Both the position numbers and the translations under genes were made by a program. A DNA stretch of 64,000 nucleotides, taken from NCBI GenBank assembly GCA_932521035.1, contig OW051493.1:4836001-4900000 (forward strand), read 5' to 3'. This stretch comes from Oscheius dolichura. Its lineage: Eukaryota; Nematoda; Chromadorea; Rhabditida; Rhabditidae. The notes beneath the pieces are model-generated. The model worked only from the letters and a program-made list of their open reading frames with translations. It was not told the DNA's origin and ran no database searches. Position 1 is the first letter of the stretch. The number at the start of each line of letters is the position of its first letter. Below, in pieces: positions 11,227 through 23,726 of this stretch.

Positions 11227-13902
11227 TTATGCCCATACATCTTCTACATAGCGATCGGCCTTTTTCAAATCCGCAAGAAAGGCAATTGCTTCTGCTGATG
11301 TTTTTTCTGGATAAATATTTAGTTGCAAGCAAAATGTTGGTTACCCATTGTATCCTCAACAATCTCTTTGAAACATTGGAAAACATCCTTTGACATTCCT
11401 TTTGCATCACCACAAATGAAGATCCTCGAACGCACCTCCGACTCCGTTTGTATAAATTTTCTGACCTATATTTTATGTCCATTACAATTGAAATAACAAA
11501 AAAAACAAACTTTAACAGCGTTTTGTTTTAGCGCATCTTGCACATACTTCGGGCGTCCTACCGTTCCTTGGCTTTCACATGCAATAAGTTCTGTCAAAAT
11601 ACCTTCTCGCACATAGGATTCGAGTTCATCTCTATAAAAAATAGCGTTGAAAAATAATTAGAAGCTTACCTGTAGATATAGTCCTTGTCAAAATCTCGAC
11701 ATCCGAAATAGAGATAACGAGGTACTTCAGGGAATGTTTCTTTACTTTCTAGTTTCTTTTTCCTAAATTAATAAAATTAACCAGTGACTGAAAACGTACA
11801 ATAGATGCTGACAAAACGATAAAAATACGGAAACTCCTGTTCCTGGCCCAACCATTAGCAACGGCATATTTAAAGCATCTTCTACTGGCAATGGTGGTGG
11901 AGGAAGACGGAAGCGTGCGGGCTCTTTAGCCATGACCTGCAAAAATTTAAAGAGAAACAGCAAGCTCTACCTGGACAACATCTCCTACTTTAAGGGATAA
12001 CAGCCAGTCCGTGGCAAGTCCTTTCCTAATGTAACGCCTTCCATCTTCTGCAGGAAAATCTAATACAGAGTATACAAAGCGCACTCTTCTTCCTTTGGCT
12101 GACGCAACACTATAAGGTCTCGGTATGAGTCGAGGAAGAAGCTCTAAAACAAAAGTTAGTTAAAATTTTAATATTTCATACCAAAAAGGCGATCCACGCT
12201 TGGTTTTACACTAGGAAAAGCAAGCAGCACATCAGCGATTGATAGACCTGCCTAGATGTGCATATAATCAAAAAGCGACAGAAACACACCTGTCGCACAT
12301 AAGAAGTGAAATCATTCATACCCTGGGCACTACATAGTTCAAGCAATCGTCTTTTCTCGGACTCATCTGAAGCAGATTCAGCAAAGATTCTAAGCAAAGG
12401 CTAAAAAGTGGCATTTAAATAATTTTTAGAAGCTTCTACTCTTCCGGGTGCACGACGAATATCCAAACACCATGTAAAGAGATGACGAAGAGATGATACT
12501 TGCTGAAGATACTCTGGTATACAAGCATTTAATTTTTTGGTTTGAGGATGAACCGATAATGTTAATTGACGATCTGCGACATAAAGCAAACCAAGTCTGT
12601 AAGATGTATTATATAGCAACAGAGAAAAAAAAAGGAAAAACCTGTCTAGTATGAAGTTAACTTCTTTTGCAGGATTGGGAGTAATAAAATAAAATGCATC
12701 TCCTGGCTCATAAGGTAGTTCAGCTTGATGTTCTGAAGCGTTTTTACGTAAATAATTGAAATTCATAAAAACTGTACCACCAAGATCGATGACAATCTCT
12801 CGTTTGGGTTTCGCTGCATCTTCGTCTGTTAAAAGAGCAGTTCCGACAATTTTAACAAGGAATGGATTGCTTACTGAAAGTAGGAATGCAAAACATATAA
12901 ATATCATAAAAAACATACTAACTCCGGGCATCTTAAAGCCGTTATGCCAAACATGTGCATTTGGAGCGTGGTCATAATCCATATGCGTAACTGATGATAC
13001 AATGTAAGGAACTGGTGCTATTGGAACACGCAAATTTGCATCTTGCTGTAGCTTTTCGTCACCTGAATAACAAGATCAGAAGTAATAAATATGGTTTACC
13101 TCTGACTAATGAAATATCTGGATATGTGTATGGTTCCGCTATCAACATGGTAGGGTCATCATCAAATTCTTTAGATTTCTTTTGTGTTGCTGCTATTTTA
13201 TCCTTTTCTTCCTTGGTTAGCACAGGATTAAACGACAGGGATGATGAGAAAATGGTGGACAATCTGCAGTGCTAAAGTAAAATATAAATAAAATCGACAT
13301 ACTTTTCAGGATCTACGGAAAAACGATTAGCAAGTTGTCTGAAGAGATTTTCCATCCATGGTTCAGCAACAATTTCTAGTCTATTATTACTTTGTAATGC
13401 GCAAAAAGCTACTAACAAACCCTACTTGATCATCGGCTTCGCCGGTGGGAACTATTTTTTTGGCTCCTAGAGCTGATAGCTGTTTGTCCACTTTCCGAGG
13501 AACTCCCTGGTAAGTTGAATAATTAGAATCTCCAAGTCCTGAAAACAATAATATCTGATGCAAACTTTACAAATTACCTAGCAACGCGTATTCCAGTCCT
13601 TCTAAATAACTTTCTTCTAGTGCTTTCCGATTTATTCTTCTGAGAAATCTATCGCAATTTTCGGGAGCATCACCATCGCCTGTTGATGAAACTACAATAA
13701 CAGCTAGTTTTTCCTTTTCAAGTTCAAACTATATAATTATAGTTAATCAACTGAAAGAACTTACTTTTTTCTCGTTATCATTCAATTCATATAGTCGAGG
13801 TCGCCATCCCAGCAATTCTGCCTTTTCCTTGATTTGTTTTGAAATCGCTTCCGCCTGTCCTGTATGGGAGCCATAAGCTAATAAAAAATCGGCATTATTC
13901 AT
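11227..13902 (-). CDS. MTRR: Methionine synthase reductase
   Basis: A diflavin reductase that reactivates cobalamin-dependent methionine synthase using NADPH. From the N-terminus: a flavodoxin domain (MNNADFLLAYGSHTGQAEAI; then SSTGDGDAPENCDRF and LLGLGDSNYS), an FAD-binding domain with PRPYSVASA, and an NADPH-binding domain with MVGPGTGVS, YFGCRDFDKDY and RIFICGDAKGMSKDV. It ends RYVEDVWA, the typical Trp-containing terminus of the family. The flavodoxin segment resembles MTRR more than cytochrome P450 reductase, and there is no N-terminal membrane anchor, which also fits MTRR. There are many exons with introns of about 38-55 nt; the last is 38 nt. The start follows an attccag acceptor by one base. 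The gene stands alone in an AT-rich block. Confidence 0.9.
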
Positions 13903-14196
13903 TCTGGAATTGTAGATGAACAAAGGGAACGCTTATTATGGCCAGAAAAGGCTGAGAAAACAAATTCAAGTGGAAATGGGAATCTCTCGTGGTTGTGAAA
14001 ATAACCTTGTGAAATTTTTCTTTCATGTGTCAAGGCTGGGGAGAAAAAACCCCCTTGCAGTAAGAGCATGCTCTGCTAGCAGCAGCAAAATATTCAATCC
14101 TTTTTGTACCCAGCAATAATCAGAATGATGCAATGCAACGTAACAGGTTTATCTCTCCACCGAAAAAGCACAAGGACACTGGCCGCACGTTCTTTA
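13903..14196. other. Intergenic spacer at an AT-rich to GC-rich boundary
   Basis: AT-rich at the MTRR side, GC-rich at the lectin side. It contains the MTRR upstream region and the lectin 3' end. Nothing else is visible. Confidence 0.5.
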
Positions 14197-15575
14197 TTAG
14201 ACGATGATCGGTTCAGTTTGGCACACATAAGGATACTGCTGGTCGGCTGTTCCGACGGTCCAATAAGTGTACCGAGCCTCTCCTTGTGCTCCGCTGTTGA
14301 GTGTATTCAAAAGAACGGGGGATCCTGACCTTGGAATTTGCCCTGAAAGTGTGGATTACTGTCCTCCCCCGACTAGCTCACTTCCAGCTTGATCATACCA
14401 CCGGAAAAAGTCCACGAGGTCTCCGTTATCGTATCCCCAGGAGCCACTGGCATAGGACAGTCCGAAGAGGATCGGGTTGTGGCTGAGGTCCCTCGAATTG
14501 ATGTCGATGCTGGTGTATTTGAACTTCTCCCGTGCAATATCTGAAGGTGTTCGTCTCCCGTTAGAGGAAGGGGTGTACCGGCCAGGATTTGGTTCACGCG
14601 GTCGTGGTGGATGGCTGCGAGTCTGCCTTTCGAGCCACCCTCGCTCCGGCACTGTGCCTTGGCCTGGTCGAGATTCCGGAGATCGGTGAATACCTGAAAA
14701 AGAGTCTCGTCCCGGGCGGATATCCCCCTGCTAACGACCGAGGAGGTGTGGGATAGCCGACAGCTCGTCTCACCCTGTAGCACATCGATCCAATAAGGGT
14801 CCAGTTGGCGGGACAGCTTTGGAAGTCAACTAAACTCGTAGATCTACTCGAGACGACCATCCGGCCTACCGTACTCGCAGAGGACCTGGTACTTGTCGTC
14901 CTCCGGGTTGATGTCGTTGTATCCGAGTTTGTTGGAGTCCTTCAGCCGCTCGATCGACAGTACGTATTCCCCGTTGCCCTTGCCGGCGTCGTCCGGCTGC
15001 CCCTTGATCCACAACGCGTCATTCACGGCATTCTGGAATCTCTCGTCTCGCCTCGCCTGTCACCTACCGTAGTCATCTGCCCGTCGTCGCCCACATAGTA
15101 CCACCTTTCGTTGTGGCCGGCCGGATTGCAACACTGCTTTCCCTGTTCCTTGTCCGTCGGATTCTGCCTGGCTCCGACGAAGTATTTCTTGTTGTTCTCG
15201 AGCAAATTATGGTCGAGGAATTCGTCTATCTGCTTCTCGGTGAAGACGTTTCCAATCTTGGCGTGGTACCCGTAAAGATGAGTACATTTGGAGGACAGGG
15301 TCTGGGGTGGGCGTCGGTTGGGAAGGGGATCGACTCACTTGGAACCACTGGTCCAGGGTGGTGCTGAAGGATTCTTTGGAGACGGCGAAGCAGCGGTCGC
15401 CCACGTACGCCGCGTCGAATCGGAGCTTTAGACTCTCGCACTTCTTCTGGAGTACGGTATCATCTGAATGGACGGGTCGGGGGAGGGGGAGACACTCACA
15501 AGCCACTTTGTAGACATCCTCGTAGGCGGCGAACACCACCGGAAGAAGGAATATAAACGTCCCAAGGCTCGCCAT
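14197..15575 (-). CDS. Secreted two-domain C-type lectin-like protein
   Basis: Begins with a signal peptide (MASLGTFIFLLPVVFAA) and carries two C-type lectin-like domains. Domain 1 spans GDRCFAVSKESF to the terminal Cys of QVLCEY, with a WIKGQPDD segment where the long loop lies. Domain 2 starts FQSCPANWTLIGSMCYR and ends YPYVCQTEP. A 42-nt intron between the domains removes an apparent stop and keeps the frame; another, at about 14.36-14.33 kb, restores the last exon. Exact Ca-binding EPN/QPD and WND triads are not obvious: QPD is present in domain 1, no WND is clear. So carbohydrate binding is uncertain. The stop TAA overlaps AATAAA. Nematodes have hundreds of such genes, many induced by infection. 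A TATA box lies upstream. Confidence 0.85.
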
Positions 15576-15630
15576 CTGAACAGACTGGTGAGAAGCCGTC
15601 GCTTTTCATACGCGGCTTGAAACTCTCACG

Positions 15631-15638
15631 TTTTATAT
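15631..15638 (-). promoter_or_regulatory. TATA box of the C-type lectin gene
   Basis: ATATAAAA on the minus strand, with its first base 63 nt before the ATG. A ctgttcag immediately before the ATG could also serve as a splice acceptor. Confidence 0.5.
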
Positions 15639-15877
15639 GGCCCAAGCTGCGAAATCGACGCTCGTCTCCCCGTGAGAACGTTTTTTACTCAATTGGTGAT
15701 TGAAAACCGACTCCGAGCCTTATTTTGTAGATACAAAGGGCTCGGAAGCATCTCATGGACTATTAGGGATGTATTCTCGGAATAATTCCCACTGATAGTG
15801 GCTTACAGTTTTTTTGAGATTATCCATTTCTTGTCAAAGGACTAGTTGGATTAGCTGAATCATGCAATTTCCATCAA

Positions 15878-16570
15878 ATGACTCCGCTGAAATTCTTCGT
15901 GATTGGTCTTCTTCATATTAGCAGTACGGTTCCTCAGCTTATCCACCACTACGCGTCTTTTCAGCTTTACTTCACGCTGACAACTCCACTAACACCACAT
16001 CCACAACGAATGGCCTGTCTACATCGACAGTCGGTACTTCTTCTCCCAAACTACCTATCATCGCGTCCATTTAGCAACTAGTTCCGATACGTCAGCTTCG
16101 TCGACTACGGTGGACAATTCTACTCCTTCAGCAACTACGCCCAATTTTACCACAGGAACGACTACACCAGGCTCTACGAAAGGAATCGTCGGGCCGGCAA
16201 GCCAAACACTATGTGCGAAAATAAAAGCGACAAATGACTACTCGCAGTTTTGGGACCATAAGAAAATCGCGAGCAAAAAACGTAGTTGAACTGTGACTTC
16301 CCAAACGAATCCTTCCGTTTAGACAATTTCCAGAAAGTTTTTATTGTGGCAATAATTACTATGGTAGTTGGATCTATGCTGACGCTAATTGCTATTGTGA
16401 TAACATGCAAGGATACTTATTGTAAAAGTGAGCTCTTCCAAGTGTTAGGAAGAAAAATGTTTTCAGCACAAGATGAAAAAGATGAGGCAGCTTCGGATGC
16501 TAAAATTGACGAGCGGACAGCGATCGAAGAACGAGCTAGTGCGGTGGCATTTGAAGAGGACGATGAGTGA
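15878..16570 (+). CDS. Mucin-like single-pass membrane protein
   Basis: Four exons separated by three 41-nt introns (15924-15964, 16034-16074, 16282-16322). They encode a signal peptide (MTPLKFFVIGLLH), a Ser/Thr-rich stalk full of potential O-glycosylation sites (STSTVATSSDTSASST and similar), a short basic juxtamembrane segment with one Cys, one transmembrane helix (VFIVAIITMVVGSMLTLIAI) and an acidic cytoplasmic tail of about 65 residues ending FEEDDE. Predicted topology is type I. I do not recognise the family. AATAAA lies 20 nt after the stop. It is convergent with TTC4, whose stop is 110 nt away. The frame is consistent across all three introns, which supports the model. Confidence 0.62.
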
Positions 16571-16680
16571 TACTATTTGCCACGTTTTACAAAATAAATA
16601 GTCTTATGTATGCATAAACATTTAACGAACACTGCGGAAGCAGCTATAACAATGTAAAAAAATAAAATATTAAACCAGAA

Positions 16681-18355
16681 TTAATTAAAAATGTAGTGAT
16701 CGAAATCGCCGTTAGAACCAGATTTTTTCATTTTGTTTTTGACGTACTCCGTTGAAAATATCTGTAAAAAAAATGATTGAAAACTGAATACCATTATACC
16801 ATTATCACAGGCAGCCCTGATTTAATTTGGAATTGAGGATAAGCAAAAACTTTCTCGAAAGGTAAGCTTTCTTTGGCTTCAATAAGAAATTCGTCGTATT
16901 CAGAAGCAACAAAATATTTGACTGTATTTGGCCTATAACATAAGGAGATAAAACAAAAACTAGGATGTACCTATAAAGATGCTCGGTATCGAATGGCGCT
17001 TGTTCAGCTAAAACATTTTGCATAAGTTCTCCTACTTGACATGCTTCATTTACTTCTGTTATAACATCGGAGTAGTTAACCTGCAATGGATAATATCAAA
17101 CGAAAACAAAGGACTTACCTCAGGATATTGCAACATAATAGTCCATACTAGGTTACCGTCCCAATCAACTTGAACAACCTCGTGTTCCTAAAATGTGCAA
17201 TTGAGTTCAACAGTTGTCTACTCACATGTGAAACTTGAGGAAGCGAAATCCTTAAAAGTGAATAATCAAAAAGTTCTGGATGATCATAGGGTACTCGCGG
17301 ATTCAGATTGAGCTTTCGAAGTTTCAACGCAGTTAACAGCTTTGATTTTTCTATAAACTCTTGCCGCTCCTAAATTATGGTATACATATTTTTTTTAAAA
17401 GGCGAATACTTTCTCTTCCCTTTGTTTGTTAAATTTCCGTTGGTTCTTAAAAGTCTCCTCTGCTTTGCTAGATAAGCTAGTCAGAGTATCTAGAAGCTTT
17501 ACTTCATTGTCAGTTACTTTTTCTAAAAATATAACGTTTGATGGGAGAAGACAACCTAACCTGTTTCTGTTTCTTTGACAAAAGCGAATTTCCGTTTACT
17601 TTCTTCTATCAAATTTACTGCTTCCTTACCGTAGCCAAGTGATAGCATGCTTTCCACTGCATGAATGGTTGCCTATACACATATACTAATAATACTATAA
17701 TAAAGATATACCTTTAAGTTAGTTGGATCAAAACGCCTAGCTTGAATGGAGTCTTTTATAGCACTCCGACAGTTACCAAGTTGCTTATTAGCTGCTGCTC
17801 GGTTGCTGTACAGTATCCCATTTAATTTAGCATTGAGGCAATTTGCCTTGATACCTAGAATAAGCCACTGCTGAAAATTGGATCCAACTACCATTCGTAT
17901 AGCATTCAATAGCCCATCGGTATTTTTTGTTTCCATAATGCTTGTTACCCTCATTTTTGTTCTTCTCTGCAGTGTGTTCTTTATCCTCCGCACTATCATC
18001 ATTATCATATTTCATTGCCTATACAAAAGACATTTAAAAAAGGCTGTATAGCTACCTGCATGGCCGCAACAGTATCGCCATATTTACCATTTAGACATTT
18101 GGAGATATCCGTTTTGTCCGTCATAAAGCAAGGATGTTGCTCTATTTCTTTACACCACTCATCAAAGTCAAATGGTTTTCTAGGTTCACTTTTCTCTGAT
18201 TTCTTAATAATGTATGCTAATAATTAATATCAATTTACCTTTTTCTCTGCCATTTGTTCTATAAATTCATCTAGCTCATCGTCTAATTTTTTTGCGAGGT
18301 CGGCTCGCTCCGCGTCGGTTAGCCTTTTATTTCCTGGCAACTGTGACCCTTGCAT
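16681..18355 (-). CDS. TTC4: TTC4/Cns1-like Hsp90 co-chaperone
   Basis: A tetratricopeptide co-chaperone of the TTC4 (yeast Cns1) family. An N-terminal charged region holds a WCKEIEQHPCFM block like the TTC4 lead-in. The TPR repeats include NEGNKHYGNKKYRWAIECY and LYSNRAAANKQLGNCRSAI, both very close to TTC4. A Lys/Glu-rich linker follows, then the C-terminal domain with HEVVQVDWDGNLVWTIMLQY. It should bind the Hsp90/Hsp70 C-terminus through the TPR clamp. Eleven or so exons have introns of about 36-60 nt. The start is ATG at 18355, shortly after a tattcag acceptor. It lies in the AT-rich block, divergent from CDC14 with 443 nt between start codons. Confidence 0.85.
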
Positions 18356-18798
18356 TATATCTGAATACTTAAACATTATGAGAAAGAAAGAAAATTAGCG
18401 GTATGCTTAGGCCCCCCAACAAAAAAGTCTATAGAAGGTAAAAAGTAGCATGAAAAGAGATTATAAATAGGGCGTATTCGCCCACGAAGACCTGGTGCAC
18501 CACCGGTGCGCCGCTGCTAAATTAAATTTTGGCAGGTTGCCAGCGTGCTCGTGATGTTGATTTTTCCGGATGTACTTGATAATTTGAGATGTTTGATCAT
18601 TCAAATCCGGTTCGTTTGCATCTTTCCTTTGTATCCAAATGAATCTGTACGTCTCATAAACATATATACTCATTGTTTTAATTTTTTTTTCAAAACACTG
18701 CATCCATATCGTTCTCTTCTAAATTGTGTCAATCATATAATAACTTCACTTTTAGAATGTGTTACTAGTAATATAACTACAGCTCTGTTAATAATACC
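18356..18798. other. Shared upstream region of TTC4 and CDC14
   Basis: AT-rich divergent intergenic region. No clear TATA box or conserved element recognised. Confidence 0.4.
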
Positions 18799-21034
18799 AT
18801 GGTGGCTTCTGCAGCCATTTCCGACATTCTTTATGGAAATATAGCGGAAATACTGTCCGATCGTCTCTTCTTTGGTTCACTCAAAAGTCTCCCTAAACCA
18901 GATCCTAGCATACGGTATATACGATTAGAAGATAGAGTTAGTTTTTCTTTTTATATTCACCATAACTTTAGGTACATTATGAACCGTTTTATTCGGACTT
19001 TGGGCCACTCAACTTATCAGTTCTTTATAGATTTTGCGAAACAATTCATGTTCTGTTAGATAGTACGGTAGGACCTCATACAATCTATATTTTTTCTTCT
19101 TAATTCAGAAACATAGGCGAAAACTTTTTGTTTATACATCCACTGATGAAAAATGTCGAGTAAATGGCGCTTTTATTATGGGAGCTTATCTGGTACGCTG
19201 TTTTCTTCATATCTCTTATCGGTTTATATGGTGTTATAAGGACCATACGGCCATTTTAAACATTTAATATGATCTGTCATCTTTATCTACAATGTTTAAA
19301 TTGTTTCAGATAATTTATCATCGTATATCAGCCGATTCAGCTTATCTGAAAGTTAGCGCTGCAGAGCCACCGGAATTTATTGGGTTTCGTGATGCAGCCT
19401 TGGGTGAACCAACCTATCTTCTCCATTTGCATGATGTTTTACGAGGAGTAGAAAAAGTGCTATTACTAGCTTATAGTTTCTTTATAAATTAAATTAAGGC
19501 ATTGGCGTTTAAATGGTTAGACTTCCCTAATTTCAATGCCGATGAATATGAACACTACGAGCGAGTAGAAAATGGTGACTTAAATTGGATAATTCCGGGA
19601 AAAATATTGTCGTTTTGCGGCCCTCATAACGAAAGTAGAATAGAAGACGGTAAGCCCGTTTTCTAGTTGCCATTTACGCTTTCAATTGAGGCTTTACATT
19701 ATTTTTCAGGATATCCATACCATTCACCGGAAACTTATTACACCTATTTTCGAGAGAATAATGTCTCTACTATTATTAGGCTAAATATGAAGATGTACGA
19801 TGCAGAGAAGTGCTTTTGGAAAAGGCTATCGGATAATTTTTCATTTAGATTTAAAAAGGCAGGGTTTGATCATCTTGATCTTTTCTTTATCGATGGGAGT
19901 ACTCCTTCGGAAGAAATTGTTCTGAAGTTTATGGAAGTTGTAGACAGGGCAAAAGGAGCTGTAGCAGTTCATTGCAAAGCCGGGCTCGGAAGGACAGGAA
20001 CATTAATCGCATGCTGGATGATGAAGGAATATGGACTAACTGCAGCGGAATGCATGGCTTGGTTGAGAATTTGCAGGCCCGGCTCAGTTATAGGCCCACA
20101 GCAAGAGTTTTTAGTACGTCTTTTATTTTTAGCAATTACTTGTTTCTCGTTTATAGGTTGCTAAACAGAAATTTTGTTGGTCTCGATCAGTAGCAGTCCA
20201 TGTAGCCAAGAAAAAAAGAAGTGACCTTTCTGAAATGGCCACTATTTGTTCTTTTAAAGGACTGACATCGAAGGTATGCTTTTTTATCTTTTAAAAAGTT
20301 TTAAACTTTTAAGGTGGATGACATCAGATTGTCTCCAAAGGGTTCTAGAACCATTTCATCTGATTATTCGAAGGCACGTCCAACTATATTATCTATACGG
20401 CGAACCAAGCGAGTGAGCGCGTCAGAAAAAGAGGCGACAGATGAGGTATAGCGTTTTTGTAATGGTTTTATAAGCTGTTTAGACTGCATTTGATGAGCAT
20501 GGTCGTACGCAAGGAGATCGGTTATTGGCCATAAAAGCCCGATCTCAAGCTGCGAAAACGCCTCCCAGTGTGCCTGTAGCATATAGGACGGAAACGCCGA
20601 GAACACCTACAAGATTAGAAACCAATGGAAATAGTATATACCAACAAGTTTCTTTTTTTATTAGACCTTATAAATTTTTATTTTCAGTCAACATTAAGCC
20701 CTTCGGTAGCCCGATCATCTGCAGCCAGAAACTTACTAGCTTCACGCTTTTCTTCACCCACTACTCCCATCAAACAACCTTCGCCTATTTCATCGCCTCC
20801 TACGTACAGATCTCATCTGATCTTGAGAAATTCGCACTTTGTGCCACCACCGGTGAGTCTGAATGCTTATTTATGCATGGCATGCTTGTGTTTGCACCTA
20901 AAATTAGGAGAACGATCTTTAAAAATGATTGGTATATTTTTTCACTTTAGTTGCGCTATGCCGATCCCACTTACGGTACCACAAGAACCCCGTACGGATT
21001 AATACGGGTATTACCTCCTCATAAATTCTGCTAA
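18799..21034 (+). CDS. CDC14: CDC14 dual-specificity phosphatase
   Basis: A Cdk-antagonising phosphatase. The N-terminal A domain includes [14 protein letters not shown] and [18 protein letters not shown]. The catalytic B domain has the P-loop [11 protein letters not shown], the general-acid loop segment and a [15 protein letters not shown] stretch typical of CDC14. The tail is Ser/Pro-rich with TPRTPTRLE and SRFSSPTTP, likely phosphorylated. Introns are tiny: 35 nt at 18937-18971, and about 42-45 nt elsewhere, with one near 117 nt. I end the frame at TAA 21032-21034 after [17 protein letters not shown] donor just before that stop (CGG/gtatta) could instead join, in phase 0, to the exons at 21476, giving a longer tail. 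Known role: mitotic exit, cytokinesis and cell-cycle quiescence. Confidence 0.88.
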
Positions 21035-21475
21035 ATTTTAAGTTATTTATATAGCATATTTTTGTTCGCTTGTATTTTTTGTCTGTTATTCTATTTATCC
21101 ATGTACATCAGTTTTTTTTATTACAAGATCAATTCTTTATTTTTTTAGACAGTTGTTTTTGATCTGTATAGTCAATTCGATTTACATTTTACTACTACAA
21201 AAACAGGTTTCTTTGTTTCCTGTTCCTTGCGCTACATAATAAATTTTTTATTATATATGCGCCTGGTGTGCTGTGTCCGCTTGCATTTGTTTTGTTGGAA
21301 ACCCTAGAAGATTAGAATGTTTGTATGCGTTACCACTCACACGTATTGGTTTACATTCGAGGAAAAAGGCTCCAATTCCACGTGCACAGTCCAATTTAGT
21401 CACCAGCTCGTGTGCTCATGAAAAAATAAAGCATTCTAAACCACTGGCGACTCCTATAATACCAATAATTTTCAG

Positions 21476-21846
21476 ATGAATGTTGTTTCGAAGGTTACAG
21501 TAGAAACATCAACTAAAGCGACCCCAATTCGATACTTATCTAGTAGTAAGTCCACCTCCGCTCTCCGGAAACCGCCAGGGTTTGGTATCTTCCCGACCTA
21601 GTATGCCTTTTTCAGTATAAGAACCCGTACTTTACCGTATCCGTCCCAGGGGACTAGAGTTGAGTTGGCTGCTTCTCCCGGAGGCGGCTATGAGTTGCGG
21701 TCCAAAGCATCCCCTGCCATCAATGGTTTTTCGGCTGCAGCAATGACTTTGCCTCCCAATACCGAGGCTCTCGTAGGAGTAAGATCAGTTTATCGTTATG
21801 GTATAACCTTATTGTTTAGAGTCGTCGGAAGAAACGTAGTACATAG
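21476..21846 (+). CDS. Short basic Ser/Pro-rich ORF, or alternative CDC14 C-terminus
   Basis: Three exons (21476-21579, 21616-21778, 21820-21846) separated by 36-nt and 41-nt introns give 97 residues, starting MNVVSKVTVETSTKATPIRY and ending EALVGSRRKKRST. The ATG directly follows ttttcag, so it could be a trans-spliced small gene downstream of CDC14. It also joins CDC14 in phase 0 if a donor at the CGG before the CDC14 stop is used. The composition (Ser, Pro, basic) is like a CDC14 tail, and the final RRKKR would make a nuclear-localisation-like end. I favour a CDC14 tail slightly. No family is recognised on its own. Confidence 0.45.
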
Positions 21847-22303
21847 ATTCCTTCCCTCATATAGCACATACGCATTGAATGACGTATCGCTGGCGATCCG
21901 AATTAGGAAGCTTGTTATAGGCTTTTTATGTATATATATATACAACAATACTTACCTTACATTGAACTTTTATTGTTACTTACCTCTAGCCGTTTCCTAG
22001 TTTATCCATTGTGCAACTGCCAAATTTTCTAGTTCAACCAAAGGTCGCCTTTCGTTCACTTTTGTCCATTATGCCTTTAGATATATAAACCTCATCTGCT
22101 GACAATCTCATATAAAGAGTGCTAGCCCACATTATGCTGTGATCTTATTCGATACATAAATAAACATTACAACTCAATGTTTTCATTTTCACTCTACGCA
22201 ATTGGTGTAAAAATTGAAAAAAAATGTCACTCTGTGCTTTATGGGGTCAAACGGCAGAAAGATACGAATTTGGCATAAAGCGTGTTTTTCAGTTACATGA
22301 GCA
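21847..22303. other. AT-rich spacer upstream of the PAPS transporter
   Basis: Low-GC sequence without a recognisable gene. An ATG at 22224 opens a 32-codon frame, but it is out of frame with the transporter. A trans-splice-type acceptor (gtttttcag) lies between it and the real start. Confidence 0.4.
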
Positions 22304-23652
22304 ATGGAAAGAAGTCAAGTGACAAACGAATGGACTCGTTTTCTCAACATGTGGTTCGGATTTTCCTATGTACTGGTGCCGATTGCACTGATGACCATTT
22401 ATGGCAGGTGGAAACATAAACGAGGAAAATTGGGACGAGGACCAGCCAGCCGTTTTTTGAAATCATTTGCAGTTGGTCATCCTAGACAACGAACAGATTC
22501 TTCATGTTTAGAAGATAGCAGATATGACGAAAATAACGACTTCACAGTCAGTTTTCTCTATCCTTAATTTTTTTCCAGACTGATTGCATTTGGCTTACAT
22601 TCTACTCCTTCGGTTTAATAGGATCTTTGTGGATAACGGGCCTTTTGCAAGAACGAATAATCACTCAACCTTATTCGCATATAAGCAACACTGTAGAACT
22701 GGATGTATTCGAAGATATGCAATTTCTCGTCTTTTGCAACCGATTAGCTGGCCTTCTCCTTGCTAGTTGTGGCTATTTTTATCTTAGAAAACGTCATCCC
22801 GTTCATGTTCCTCCTTACTTCTTTCACGGCTACACATCCATAGCTAATATTTTGTCATCCTGGTTCCAGTACACAGCTCTGAAATTTGTTAGTTTTCCTG
22901 TAGTGACTATGTCAAAATCCGGAAAGGTCAGTTGTTTTTATTGGAAGGGGACGTTTCAGACTGCAGCAATAATGATTATGGATAGATTTATTCGAGGTCA
23001 ACGGCATTCTTGGGTGGAATATGCAACAGCTGGAGGAATCGCTACCGGAGCCAGTCTGTTTATTGTCAACTCTTCCGATGAAAGCAAGTCTATTTCATCC
23101 ACAACTGTTTGTTGATGTTGCTTATGGTTTTTATAGACTTTTTAGATCTCCGGTCTTTTCTTAATTTTGGGATACCTTGTTTTTGATTCCTTTACTAGCA
23201 CATGGCAAAAGACCCTATTTGAAAAACCGAAAATATCAAGAGCTCAAATGATGCTTGGTGTGAATTTCTTCAGCGCTATGCTGTCCCTAGTATCACTTAT
23301 TGGATCAAACGGGATATTAACTAACATCGATTTCGCCCTCAACCATAAGTATTTTCTAGAACACACTCTTTGGTTGAGTGTCGCTTCCGCTATCAGCCAG
23401 ATTTTTATTTATGGCTTAATTGATAATTATGGAGCTACTACGTTTTCCCTTGTTTTGACCTCCCGACAGGTTTCTTTTTTCACTTCGCTATTATTTTCCT
23501 TGCAGATCGGATCTATCCTCATATCAACTCTGTTTTACGGGCATCCGTTACCGTCGCTTTCTGTACTCGGGTTGATTATAGTGTTTTCTTCAGTGTTCCT
23601 ATTAACATATTTCCGATATTCCAAGAAGAAAGCCTACAAAACCATAAGTTAA
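22304..23652 (+). CDS. SLC35B2: PAPS (sulfate donor) Golgi transporter, SLC35B2-like
   Basis: A multi-pass nucleotide-sugar-transporter-fold protein that imports 3'-phosphoadenosine 5'-phosphosulfate into the Golgi for sulfation. Characteristic segments are LLQERIITQPY, LSSWFQYTALKFVSFPVVTM, GYLVFDSFTSTWQKTLFEK and MMLGVNFFSAMLSLVSL, all matching PAPST1. There are about nine hydrophobic segments and a short basic C-tail (YSKKKAYKTIS). The start is ATG 22304, fourteen bases after a gtttttcag acceptor. Introns are among the shortest seen: 32 nt (22547-22578) and 33 nt (22927-22959), then 39 nt. Convergent with the tyrosine kinase gene, whose stop is 75 nt away. Confidence 0.9.
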
Positions 23653-23726
23653 TTTATAACTATCTATTAAATAGAGAACAAATGTATTTGGATTCAACTT
23701 TATTGGTAAAAAGTTTGTCTATTTGT

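Noticed and set aside
22224-22322. ATG at 22224 as the PAPS transporter start
   Set aside because: Its frame stops after 32 codons and is out of frame with the transporter; a trans-splice-type acceptor lies downstream of it.
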